Origin: JABMRW01 sp964396965
GTDB taxonomy: Bacteria > Chloroflexota > Dehalococcoidia > Dehalococcoidales > BS750m-G39
Assembly (NCBI GenBank): GCA_964396965.1
Contig: CAYNGD010000030.1
Coordinates: 1-17,022, forward strand
Direction: 5' to 3'
DNA: 17,022 nucleotides
The notes below the pieces were generated by a model. The model had not been told where the DNA came from. It made no database searches and worked only from the letters and a program-made list of their open reading frames with translations. Made by a program: the position numbers and the translations under genes. This document shows, in pieces, positions 1-6,353 of the stretch (within the stretch, counting starts at the first letter, position 1; each line of letters begins with the position of its first letter).

Positions 1-295
1 GGGTCTCCATCTCGGCCAGCACCGGGTATTTCCGCTTGATTACCGCCGATTTCTCAATGGTGCGGTGGGTGGTGGTGGTGCCGATTTTAAGCCCGTCCTT
101 GCCGTCTTTAATATAGGCTAACTCGGTTACACCCTTGATATCGATAAGATATCTGGGGGCGACCAGCCCCTGCTTCATCAGGACCAGCAGCGACTGCCCT
201 CCGCAGATTACCTTGGCGTCGTCACCGTACTTGTCCAGCAGGGCGAGGGCTTCTTTAAGCGTCCTGGGGGCAAAATAGTCAAAATCCTTTATCAT
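1..295 (-). CDS. coxM: CO dehydrogenase/xanthine dehydrogenase-family FAD-binding subunit (CoxM-like), 3' part missing
   Basis: Only the first 98 codons are in the window; the gene runs off the left edge. The reading frame begins MIKDFDYFAPRTLKEALALL and contains GGQSLLVLMKQG (about residues 51-62), the FAD-pyrophosphate loop typical of the medium subunit of molybdenum hydroxylases, then IGTTTTHRTIE (about 77-87), the second conserved loop. In this family the subunit carries FAD and passes electrons from the molybdopterin large subunit, via the 2Fe-2S small subunit, to an acceptor. A GGGAGG Shine-Dalgarno lies 8 bases before the ATG at 295. It follows coxG by 62 bp, fitting a cox-type operon continuing leftward. 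The substrate cannot be told from this subunit: CO, an aldehyde or an N-heterocycle are all possible. Confidence 0.88.
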   Translation of the reverse strand, partial: MIKDFDYFAPRTLKEALALLDKYGDDAKVICGGQSLLVLMKQGLVAPRYLIDIKGVTELAYIKDGKDGLKIGTTTTHRTIEKSAVIKRKYPVLAEMET

Positions 296-357
296 TAGCC
301 CGACCTCCCTGATTTAGTAACTTTAGTCACTTTAAGCCTCCGTTTATAAGATAGTGC

Positions 358-813
358 CTAGCCCAGCTCCTTCTTTAGCGCATTCTGCAGGTTCTGGATA
401 AACTGCTCCCCCACCTTGTTGACCTTGGCCCGCATGATTCTCTCGCCGAAGGTAGCCAGCCGCCCGACCAGACTCACGTTGGAGCTGTAGGCAATCTCCA
501 CCTCGCCGCCGCCAAGCTCTTTCATGTCAACGATGGTCTCCTGGCTGAAGGTGCCGGCACCGCCGGCGGCGTTACCCCGCCCCACCGCCTTGAGATGCTT
601 GGGCGGTTCGATCTCGGTAAACGCCTGGGTAAAGTTCAGCTTGACGCCGATAGGCCCCACCTTCTGTTTAACTATCCCTTCCCAGGTCTTGTCGTCCACC
701 GGCTCCATCTTTTCGGCGCCGGGAATACAGGAAACCAGGGTTCCCGGGGCGAGCAGGAAATCCCAGACCTTCTGGATAGGCGCCTTCATGGTAAACTTCC
801 CCTCAATTTTCAT
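358..813 (-). CDS. coxG: CoxG-like SRPBCC protein (carbon monoxide dehydrogenase subunit G family)
   Basis: A 151-aa protein of the SRPBCC/START-like fold. It begins MKIEGKFTMKAPIQKVWDFL and has the family-typical LVSCIPGAEKME (about residues 27-38), a VGPIGVKLNF segment and a GGAGTFSQET strand. CoxG proteins are associated with maturation or recruitment of CoxLMS-type molybdenum hydroxylases. The aerobic CO-oxidiser CoxG has a C-terminal membrane-anchoring extension; this one stops after the SRPBCC core (...IQNLQNALKKELG), so it is probably soluble. It lies directly upstream of the coxM-like gene, which supports the assignment. The nearest strong Shine-Dalgarno (AGGAGG) is about 12 bases before the ATG, longer than usual, but no better in-frame start is seen. 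Confidence 0.87.
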   Translation of the reverse strand: MKIEGKFTMKAPIQKVWDFLLAPGTLVSCIPGAEKMEPVDDKTWEGIVKQKVGPIGVKLNFTQAFTEIEPPKHLKAVGRGNAAGGAGTFSQETIVDMKELGGGEVEIAYSSNVSLVGRLATFGERIMRAKVNKVGEQFIQNLQNALKKELG

Positions 814-839
814 TTTTGATCTTTGCCTCCTCTCTAGTA

Positions 840-1058
840 TTAGAGCATCTGGTCAATATAAGGGTCTTTATTAGCGGGAAGCGAGGGCATATCCCACTTC
901 CCGTTGGATTTCTTGGCCATGGGCAGATTTTTTATCGCCTGGGGCAGGCAGCCCCGGTATTTTTCACAGAAACAGAGATAAAAATGCCGCCCCCGGTAAA
1001 CGGGACAGTCTCTGCAGAGCATCCCGGAGAAGGGACAGACCATTTCTACCTTAGCCAT
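840..1058 (-). CDS. Small cysteine-rich protein of unknown function (putative metal or Fe-S binding)
   Basis: A 72-aa protein not confidently recognised. Residues 8-37 hold six cysteines in the order CPFSGMLC (C8, C15), RDCPVYRG (C18), YLCFCEKYRGC (C29, C31, C37); the C-terminal half is polar with no cysteine, signal peptide or membrane segment. The C-x6-C-x2-C and C-x-C-x5-C spacing suggests a Zn site or an Fe-S cluster, but matches no ferredoxin signature I know. It sits between the second FAD-linked oxidase and coxG, 25 bp from coxG and 72 bp from the oxidase, so it is probably cotranscribed and may serve the redox enzymes as an assembly or electron-transfer factor (inference). The start is ATG with GGGAGAAAG about 7-10 bases upstream. 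Confidence 0.75.
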   Translation of the reverse strand: MAKVEMVCPFSGMLCRDCPVYRGRHFYLCFCEKYRGCLPQAIKNLPMAKKSNGKWDMPSLPANKDPYIDQML

Positions 1059-1130
1059 AGACGCTTTCTCCCATTATACCCCAACCCGCCACCAAAATCT
1101 CCTGTCCCTATTTTAGTAAAAACGGGGACT

Positions 1131-2726
1131 TCAGGGTAATTTGGGGCTCTTCCAGTCCTTCATCGGCCTCATCCAGGGAGCCCGTTCGACAAAGGCGTCG
1201 TGGGCGAGGGGCACCGGCGGGTGACAGAGGAAGCTGGGGTCGAACTCGTCCTTGACCGCCAGCAACCACTTGTGGTAGTTGGGCCCGTAGGCCGGGCCGG
1301 TGAGGTAAAGCGGCTGGTGCGGCCCTAAAAGCGAGGTATAGAACCGCTTCCTGATGTTCTCCTTGGAGGTCTCCAGGTAGAAGTAGTCAACGCCATCGGT
1401 GTTGACGTCGGGGTCCCAGTAGACCAGGAACTCGGAGTAGCCCTGGTGGCCCAGCTCGAAGCTCTGGAACCAGCCGGGGTCGCCGTAGTCGGGCATAAGC
1501 GGCGGGGTGAATTTCCGCTTGAGTTTAGCGTAGTTTTCCCCGTGGGGGATGGAGTGCTCCAGCGTCTCGATGACATAGTCCACCGAAACATAGCTGCCGC
1601 ACATCAGCCACATACCGGCCGAGTCGGCGTTCTTGAACCAGGACTCGTCGGAAGGCCGGGTGCGGCGGGCCTCGCCGCCGATCTCGGTGATGATATCGTT
1701 AAGCACCCGTTCCTCGTATTCCATCTGCTCCTCGGAGCCGAAGCCGACCAGCAGCACCCGCAGCAGGTGGAAGCTGCTGATGGTCTCCTCGTTCTCCTTA
1801 GACCAGATATCCCAGAACTCCTCCTTGCAGCTGGCCTTGGCGATGGCCCGCCAGAAGATGGGGACCTTGGTGCAGCCAGCGCCTACCTCGGCCCGGGCCA
1901 TCTCGAACATGGCCTGCTTCATCGATTCCTTGCTGGGCATGGTGAAGTTTATCCACTTAACCCTTTTTTCCGGGAGCAGGAGGGTGGTATGAGGCGATAT
2001 TCCACTCGGCTCCAGTCTCTCCGGCTGGAAGGGCAGCAGCTTGATGGCCATTTTAGTAACGATGCCCAGGAACCCCCGGTGGCCGGTAAAGCCCCGCAGC
2101 AACCCCCTCAGGTCGGGCCCAAATCCTTCACCCCAGAAGGGGTCGTCGCCGACGGCCAGCGAGCCCAGCTTGACCAGCTCGCCGTCGGGCAGGATTAACT
2201 CGGTGCCCAGTATGCGGCGGTGGGGCAGGCCGATGCGGTAGCTCAGGGGCGACCAGCCGTCGCCCAGCATGTTGGCGATGGCGGAGCACTGCGAGCCGCC
2301 CCCGCCGACGATAATATAGCAGCCCCGCCTCATCGCCTCCTCCTGAAGCTGGGAGTAGATAACCCCCGAACCCACCACGGCGTAGAGGTGCCTCTCGTCA
2401 ATCTCCAAGTCGGTCATCCGCTTCAGGTCGATGAGTAGCTCATCGTCAACGTGGCAGTGGGTGCGGGCGCCGTACCAGCCGGTGCTGAAGGGGGCGTAGG
2501 GGATTTTATAGCGGTTGCAGACCCGGACTATCTTCTGGACTTCCTCGGTGGTCAGGGGCATGATGACGCAGGCGGGCAGCTTGGTCATCACCCGCTCGTA
2601 GCCCAGTCCGCACTCATAGCCCCCCGGCCCCGCCCGGTAGCCCTCGCAGACCACCGGGTCGGAGGAGATATAGTCCTCGCCGACGATAGCCTCCAGGACC
2701 TTATAGGCTTCCTTAGATATCGCCAT
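1131..2726 (-). CDS. FAD-linked oxidoreductase, VAO/PCMH superfamily (second, divergent paralogue)
   Basis: A 531-aa flavoprotein. The N-terminal FAD-binding domain (FAD_binding_4 type, about residues 45-235) is recognised by LPACVIMPLTTEEVQKIVRV, DLKRMTDLEID, VVGSGVIYSQLQ, the region VGGGGSQCSAIANML and the C-terminal part FTGHRGFLGIVTKMAIKLLP. The rest (about 240-531) is a VAO-type substrate domain, ending after FDPSFLCHPP with an unusual PPVPLAHDAF tail instead of the common NPG ending. The canonical glycine/serine-rich phosphate loop is replaced by FSTGWYGARTHCHVDD. Family members oxidise alcohols, 4-alkylphenols, hydroxyacids or ether lipids; the substrate cannot be assigned. It starts at ATG with GGGAGG 6-7 bases upstream and follows the CCG protein by 17 bp, so it probably shares that electron acceptor. 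Cytoplasmic: no signal peptide. Confidence 0.85.
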   Translation of the reverse strand: MAISKEAYKVLEAIVGEDYISSDPVVCEGYRAGPGGYECGLGYERVMTKLPACVIMPLTTEEVQKIVRVCNRYKIPYAPFSTGWYGARTHCHVDDELLIDLKRMTDLEIDERHLYAVVGSGVIYSQLQEEAMRRGCYIIVGGGGSQCSAIANMLGDGWSPLSYRIGLPHRRILGTELILPDGELVKLGSLAVGDDPFWGEGFGPDLRGLLRGFTGHRGFLGIVTKMAIKLLPFQPERLEPSGISPHTTLLLPEKRVKWINFTMPSKESMKQAMFEMARAEVGAGCTKVPIFWRAIAKASCKEEFWDIWSKENEETISSFHLLRVLLVGFGSEEQMEYEERVLNDIITEIGGEARRTRPSDESWFKNADSAGMWLMCGSYVSVDYVIETLEHSIPHGENYAKLKRKFTPPLMPDYGDPGWFQSFELGHQGYSEFLVYWDPDVNTDGVDYFYLETSKENIRKRFYTSLLGPHQPLYLTGPAYGPNYHKWLLAVKDEFDPSFLCHPPVPLAHDAFVERAPWMRPMKDWKSPKLP

Positions 2727-2743
2727 AGCTTACCTCCCTAAGT

Positions 2744-4039
2744 CTAGGCTTCGATTGAAGCCAGAATGAGCTCGGAAATATCGTATATCTTTAAATCTTC
2801 GCCGTTCTCCTTGGCGACCTTGGCGAAGTTGTCCTTGCACCAGGGGCAGGTGGCCACCACCGCCTCGGCACCCACCGCCTTGGCCTCGAAGAGCCTCTGC
2901 TCAGCGGCCCAGGCGGCGAAGTCGGGGAAGGCTTCTATAGTGCCCCGCCCCGCCCCGCAGCAGAAGGCGTTCTCCCTCATCCGGGGCATCTCCACCAGCT
3001 CCACCCCGGGGATGGCCTTCAGGATGTCCCTGGGTTGCTGGTAGACACCTTTCTCACCGCGCCGGCGGTCTAATCTAGGGCTGACCATGCCCCACTCCCC
3101 CCGCTCCCCCTTCCAGGGCTGCCAGGGCTCGCTCAGGCGGCTCAGGCTGCAGGAGTCGTGGTAGGTCAGGCGCAGCTCAACCGGCCTGGTCAGCTTCAGG
3201 GCCTCCTTCTTGATAAGCTCGTCCACCAGCTCGGTCAGGTGCACCACCTTAAAGCCCAAATCGTCAGTGGATATATTGAGCATCTTGGGGTAGTCCACCT
3301 TCCACATCCGGTAGCCCTCGGCGCAGCTCAGCAGCAGGGTCTTGGCGCCGCTCTGCCTGACCGCCTCTATGTTGCGCTTGGCTAACTCTCGCGCCTCGTC
3401 AATCATCCCCACCGAATAGACGATATTGCCGCAGCACCGCTCGTCGGGCAGGAGCATAAAGGGGGTGCCGGCGGCGTTGAGTATCTTGGCGGTGGCCCGG
3501 GCGATTTCGGGGTTGGCGTAGGCCGCCGAGCAGCCGACGAAATAGAGCACGTCGGCCTTTTTGGCTACCTTGATATCTTTGGTCAGCCACTTGTTGCGGT
3601 TGGGGTGGGGGGAGCCAAAGCGGTTGTGCTTCTCGATTATCTTTTTGGCCACCTTTTTGTGCTCTGGCATCGGCCCCTTGCCGTCCCTGACCGCCTTTAT
3701 CCGCAGCGCCTCCAGGGCAAGCTCTATCTCCAGGTCGAGGTTGCGCTTGCAGCCGACATCGCAGGCGCCGCAGAGTGGGCAGGCGTAGAGCGTCTTCAGG
3801 AGCTCGTCGGTGTATTCCATCCTGCCCTCGAGCATGGCAATCCCAATTCTCATCTTGCCGTAGGCGCCGTAGGAATCGAACAGGTAGCGGGTGGCGCTGG
3901 GGCAGCGGGTGCTGAAATCTATCCCGGGCATATAGATATGGTCCACCCAGTAGCACCCCTTGCACTTGATGCACTTGCTCATATCGTATTCGAAGTTATC
4001 TAGGTTGGTTACGTCCAGACTCACCTTGCCTTTGAGCAT
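2744..4039 (-). CDS. (Fe-S)-binding protein with two CCG domains (GlcF/HdrB/HdrD-like electron acceptor)
   Basis: A 431-aa protein. The N-terminal part carries two cysteine clusters, C23-x2-C26-x2-C29...C46-P and C87-x2-C90-x2-C93-x3-C97, consistent with two [4Fe-4S] centres. Two CCG domains follow: C170...CCG at 202-204...C239, and C297...CCG at 360-362...C398-x2-C401. CCG domains occur in HdrB/HdrD, GlcF and LutA-type proteins and bind unusual Fe-S centres that take electrons from partner flavoproteins. It stands between two VAO-type flavoproteins, so it is most likely their shared acceptor. I chose the ATG at 4039 because GGGAGG lies 6 bases upstream, directly after the preceding stop; a start at 4060 would overlap the upstream gene and lacks such a site. 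An insertion of about 30 residues (302-330, Trp/Arg/Gly-rich) interrupts the second CCG domain before GVYQQPRDIL. Confidence 0.88.
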   Translation of the reverse strand: MLKGKVSLDVTNLDNFEYDMSKCIKCKGCYWVDHIYMPGIDFSTRCPSATRYLFDSYGAYGKMRIGIAMLEGRMEYTDELLKTLYACPLCGACDVGCKRNLDLEIELALEALRIKAVRDGKGPMPEHKKVAKKIIEKHNRFGSPHPNRNKWLTKDIKVAKKADVLYFVGCSAAYANPEIARATAKILNAAGTPFMLLPDERCCGNIVYSVGMIDEARELAKRNIEAVRQSGAKTLLLSCAEGYRMWKVDYPKMLNISTDDLGFKVVHLTELVDELIKKEALKLTRPVELRLTYHDSCSLSRLSEPWQPWKGERGEWGMVSPRLDRRRGEKGVYQQPRDILKAIPGVELVEMPRMRENAFCCGAGRGTIEAFPDFAAWAAEQRLFEAKAVGAEAVVATCPWCKDNFAKVAKENGEDLKIYDISELILASIEA

Positions 4040-4045
4040 CTTTAT

Positions 4046-4050
4046 CCTCC
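4046..4050 (-). promoter_or_regulatory. Ribosome binding site deciding the CCG-protein start
   Basis: GGAGG on the minus strand lies immediately after the TAG stop of the upstream flavoprotein gene and 6 bases before the ATG at 4039. It favours that start over the in-frame ATG at 4060, which lies inside the upstream gene. Confidence 0.75.
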
Positions 4051-5508
4051 CTAGTAGCACAGAGTTCCGGGGTTCATGATATTGTTGGGGTCGAATACCT
4101 TTTTCACCCTTCTCAGGACGGTGGCGTATTCGGTGGCTCTACCGTAGACCAAGTCGGCCAGCTCGCCGTAGGGCCGGGTGAAGAGGGCGCCCTGGCTGGC
4201 CAGGGCCCCGATGGCGTCGTGGTAGAGGCTGCGCACCATCTCCACGTCAACCTCGCTTTCTGGGTCGTAGAAGATGTCGAACTGCACCTGGCAGGCGCGG
4301 TTGTGTTCGATGGGCTGGATATAGCCGCCGATGTCGTCCACGGGGTAGCCGTACTGGGCGGCCACCGCCTCCATCAGCTCGATGAACTGGGTGGCCAGAC
4401 CGGGCCGGGTGATGAAGAAGATGCTCTGGCAGCCGCCCAGGTAGCGGTTCCGCCAGTAGGGCTTGTTCTTGGGCCAGGGCTGGCGCAGCCGTAATAAAAG
4501 CTTTTTAGCCAGGCCGGGAAAGCCGGGCAGGTCAGGGTCGAGGTGAATTTCGGGGAACTCGTTCTTGATGACCTCGTCAAGCATATTCTTTTCATACTGG
4601 AGCTTCTCTTCGGGGCGCCGGGCCATGGCGCTCATCACCAGGATGAGGGTCCAGGGGGGCAGGATCGCCCTCAACTCCTCGAAGTCATCGGGCCACTTCT
4701 CGGCGGCCAGGGCCGCCAGGTCGGTGTTGTCCAGCAGCAGGCACTCCTGGCCTATCCTTATCTTGAGTATCCGGTGCAGGAAATCGGTGGTGTATTCCAG
4801 GTCGTCAACCGGGGCCAAGAGCACCCGGTCTATGGTTGGAATGTATTCTATCTTGAGGTTGGCCCAGGTCACTATCCCCATCGTCCCCTGGGCGCCCTGG
4901 AGGAAGCGGTAGAAGTCCAGGCCCGGCCCCGAGGGGTTGGCCCCCTTAGAGGGCGAATCGGGGTAGCCAGCGACGCTGGCCGAGCCGGTTCGGAAGATCT
5001 CGCCGGTGGGCCAGACCACCCCCATGCCCTGCAGAGGCTCCCCGTAATCATAGACGGTGTTGGTGATGACCTCCCTCTCCAGGTGGTCGATAACCGGAGA
5101 GCGGAGCGGGTGCGGCGCCAGCGGCATCATCAGTCGGTAGCCCTTTTTGGCCAGGGCCTTGGCGGCCTGTTCCCAGGTCACCCCCGCCTCCAGCCGCACC
5201 TTCCGGTTGAACTCGTCGATCTCCAGGATGCGGTTCATCCGGGTCAGGTCAACGACAACGCCACCTTGTTTGGGTATGGTCGCCCCGTGAAAGTGCACCG
5301 ACGAGCTCACCGGCACCACCGGCAGCTTGTTCTTGTTGGCCAGCTGGATTACCTTCTGCACCTCCTCGGCGGTCTTGGGCTTGACCACATAGTTGGGCAC
5401 GCCGGCCGGCACCAGGCTGAAATCCCGGGAATAGGTGTTTAAGACTTCAGGTTTATCGGAGAAATTATCCGGCCCTACTATCTCGCGGAGCTTCGATTTT
5501 ACAGTCAC
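4051..5508 (-). CDS. FAD-linked oxidase, GlcD/VAO (PCMH) family
   Basis: A 485-aa flavoprotein of the GlcD/D-lactate dehydrogenase/VAO superfamily. The FAD-binding PCMH-type domain (about residues 35-225) shows NYVVKPKTAEEVQKVIQLAN, the phosphate-loop region PVSSSVHFHGATIPKQGG, VVDLTRMNRILEID, EAGVTWEQ and FLQGAQGTMGIVTWANLKIE. The C-terminal FAD-linked oxidase domain ends in FDPNNIMNPGTLCY, the ending typical of this family. It would oxidise an alcohol, hydroxyacid or alkylphenol-type substrate and pass electrons to the CCG protein encoded 11 bp downstream, as GlcD does with GlcF. The start is GTG at 5508, 8 bases after AGGAGG. It is the first gene of the left-hand operon, behind the predicted promoter at 5642-5670. 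Substrate unknown; the name glycolate oxidase would be over-precise. Confidence 0.87.
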   Translation of the reverse strand: MTVKSKLREIVGPDNFSDKPEVLNTYSRDFSLVPAGVPNYVVKPKTAEEVQKVIQLANKNKLPVVPVSSSVHFHGATIPKQGGVVVDLTRMNRILEIDEFNRKVRLEAGVTWEQAAKALAKKGYRLMMPLAPHPLRSPVIDHLEREVITNTVYDYGEPLQGMGVVWPTGEIFRTGSASVAGYPDSPSKGANPSGPGLDFYRFLQGAQGTMGIVTWANLKIEYIPTIDRVLLAPVDDLEYTTDFLHRILKIRIGQECLLLDNTDLAALAAEKWPDDFEELRAILPPWTLILVMSAMARRPEEKLQYEKNMLDEVIKNEFPEIHLDPDLPGFPGLAKKLLLRLRQPWPKNKPYWRNRYLGGCQSIFFITRPGLATQFIELMEAVAAQYGYPVDDIGGYIQPIEHNRACQVQFDIFYDPESEVDVEMVRSLYHDAIGALASQGALFTRPYGELADLVYGRATEYATVLRRVKKVFDPNNIMNPGTLCY

Positions 5509-5522
5509 GTCGCTAACCTCCT

Positions 5523-5579
5523 CTAGTAGCAGATTACGCTGGGGTCTTTTAGTACCGGGCAGGGAGCTAATGCCACGAC
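5523..5579 (-). pseudogene. Possible 3'-end remnant of an FAD-oxidase-like gene or short leader ORF
   Basis: Eighteen sense codons before a TAG read ...VVALAPCPVLKDPSVICY. The ending DPSVICY resembles the C-termini of the neighbouring flavoproteins (NPGTLCY at the end of one, DPSFLCH near the end of the other). The DNA TGCTACTAGAGGAGG is nearly the same as the junction after the first flavoprotein gene (4046-4059). An in-frame TAA at 5595-5597 limits the frame upstream. It may be the tail of a deleted paralogue or a leader peptide starting at GTG 5576. The similarity is short, so this is tentative. Confidence 0.3.
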
Positions 5580-5641
5580 CCTCAGACGATTACTTTAGTG
5601 AAACACCATCGTTAAACGGAAATGACATGACAACAGATACA

Positions 5642-5670
5642 ATTTAACAAATTCGGTTGGCCGTTGTCAA
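5642..5670 (-). promoter_or_regulatory. Sigma-70-like promoter for the FAD oxidase/CCG/cox operon
   Basis: On the minus strand a perfect TTGACA (5670-5665) is followed after 17 bases by TTAAAT (5647-5642, 4 of 6 matches to TATAAT) in an AT-rich stretch within an otherwise G+C-rich window. It lies in the 194-bp gap after hypB, pointing toward the GTG at 5508, and would give a leader of about 125 bases. This is the only convincing promoter seen in the window. Confidence 0.6.
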
Positions 5671-5682
5671 TTTAAGAGGCGA

Positions 5683-5699
5683 ATACCCCCAGGGGGTAT
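5683..5699. promoter_or_regulatory. 17-bp perfect palindrome, candidate operator
   Basis: ATACCCCCAGGGGGTAT has two perfect 8-bp arms around one central base. It lies 12 bp upstream of the -35 box of the predicted promoter and 3 bp after the hypB stop codon. C-tract/G-tract half-sites with TA ends resemble operators described for the CsoR/RcnR (DUF156) metal- or persulfide-sensing repressors. A terminator for the hyp operon is the alternative, but no T-run follows on the minus strand and a one-base loop is sterically poor. Which protein binds it is unknown. Confidence 0.5.
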
Positions 5700-5702
5700 A
5701 TC

Positions 5703-6353
5703 TTACTTCCGGCCCATCCGGCCCAGAAGCCACTCCAACCAGTCGTCAATCCCCTGGCCGGTGGTGCAGGATACCGGCAGGATTTTGGCCCGCCGGTTTA
5801 TCCCTTTGATGGCCCTAGTAAAGGCGTCAACATCAAACCTGACGTAGGGCAGCAGGTCAACCTTGTTGATGAGCACGGCGTCGGCCTCGTGGAACATCAG
5901 GGGGTATTTATAGGGCTTGTCATCGCCCTCGGGGGTGCTGGAGATTAAGACCCTGATGTCCTCGCCTATCTTGAACTCGGCGGGGCAGACCAGGTTGCCC
6001 ACGTTCTCGATAAGCAGCAGCTCGATATCGGCCAGAGGCAGGTCGCCCAGGGCGCTGGCGGTCATGCCAGCGTCGAGGTGGCACTCCCCGCCAGTGTTTA
6101 TCTGGACGACGGGAATGTTCTCCCGGCCGATGGCTTCGGCGTCCAGGCTGGAGCTGATGTCGCCCTCAACCACCCCCATCTTGACCTTACCCTTGAGCCG
6201 CCTGATGGTCTCCATAATCAGGCTGGTCTTGCCCGCCCCCGGCGAGGCCATCACGTTGACCACGAAGTTTTTATTGCTGTCGAAAAGCTGCCGGTTCTTC
6301 TGGGCTATCTGGTCGTTAGCCCCCAGGATATCTTTGACCACCTTGATTTCCAT
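5703..6353 (-). CDS. hypB: Hydrogenase nickel incorporation GTPase HypB
   Basis: A 216-aa SIMIBI-class GTPase that drives nickel delivery to the hydrogenase large subunit together with HypA. Visible are Walker A SPGAGKTS (37-44), the switch region EGDISSSLDAE, the G-domain metal site GGECHLD (C91, H92) with C123 in NLVCPAEF, and NKVD (163-166) for guanine recognition. It lacks the N-terminal CxxCGC nickel motif of the E. coli protein and any histidine-rich stretch, so it has the minimal form with the dimer-interface metal site only. Its ATG directly follows the hypA stop with no gap. It is the last gene of the hydrogenase operon; non-coding DNA of 194 bp follows. Confidence 0.97.
   Translation of the reverse strand: MEIKVVKDILGANDQIAQKNRQLFDSNKNFVVNVMASPGAGKTSLIMETIRRLKGKVKMGVVEGDISSSLDAEAIGRENIPVVQINTGGECHLDAGMTASALGDLPLADIELLLIENVGNLVCPAEFKIGEDIRVLISSTPEGDDKPYKYPLMFHEADAVLINKVDLLPYVRFDVDAFTRAIKGINRRAKILPVSCTTGQGIDDWLEWLLGRMGRK

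Noticed and set aside
1073..1078. TATAAT on the minus strand just before the small cysteine-rich gene, as a promoter.
   Set aside because: No -35 match at 16-18 bases upstream, and a transcript started there would begin inside or after the ribosome binding site.
1101..1135. Imperfect inverted repeat (CCTGTCCC against GGGGACTTCAGG) after the second flavoprotein gene, as a terminator.
   Set aside because: The stem needs a 3-base bulge, overlaps the stop codon, and no T-run follows on the minus strand.
1446..2198. A 250-codon plus-strand frame opposite the second flavoprotein gene.
   Set aside because: Same reason: antisense to a conserved gene, Gly/Leu/Pro-rich, no domain or ribosome site.
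3399..3974. A 191-codon minus-strand frame inside the CCG-protein gene.
   Set aside because: It is a Gln/Arg/Pro-rich shifted reading of the CCG gene, which has all its cysteine motifs in the other frame.
4543..5442. A 299-codon open frame on the plus strand, opposite the first flavoprotein gene.
   Set aside because: It is antisense to a well-supported flavoprotein, has low-complexity Gly/Val/His/Arg-rich sequence without recognisable domains, and is explained by the third-position G/C bias of the real gene.
5590..5628. A 12-codon ATG frame (MSFPFNDGVSLK) in the leader of the left operon.
   Set aside because: There is no Shine-Dalgarno before its ATG, and its composition shows no regulatory codon run as in amino-acid attenuators.
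5683..5699. The palindrome after hypB as a classical Rho-independent terminator.
   Set aside because: The central loop would be a single base, or the stem only 6 bp if opened, and the following sequence TCGCCTCTTAAATT is not a T-run. Operator function fits its position better, though termination is not excluded.
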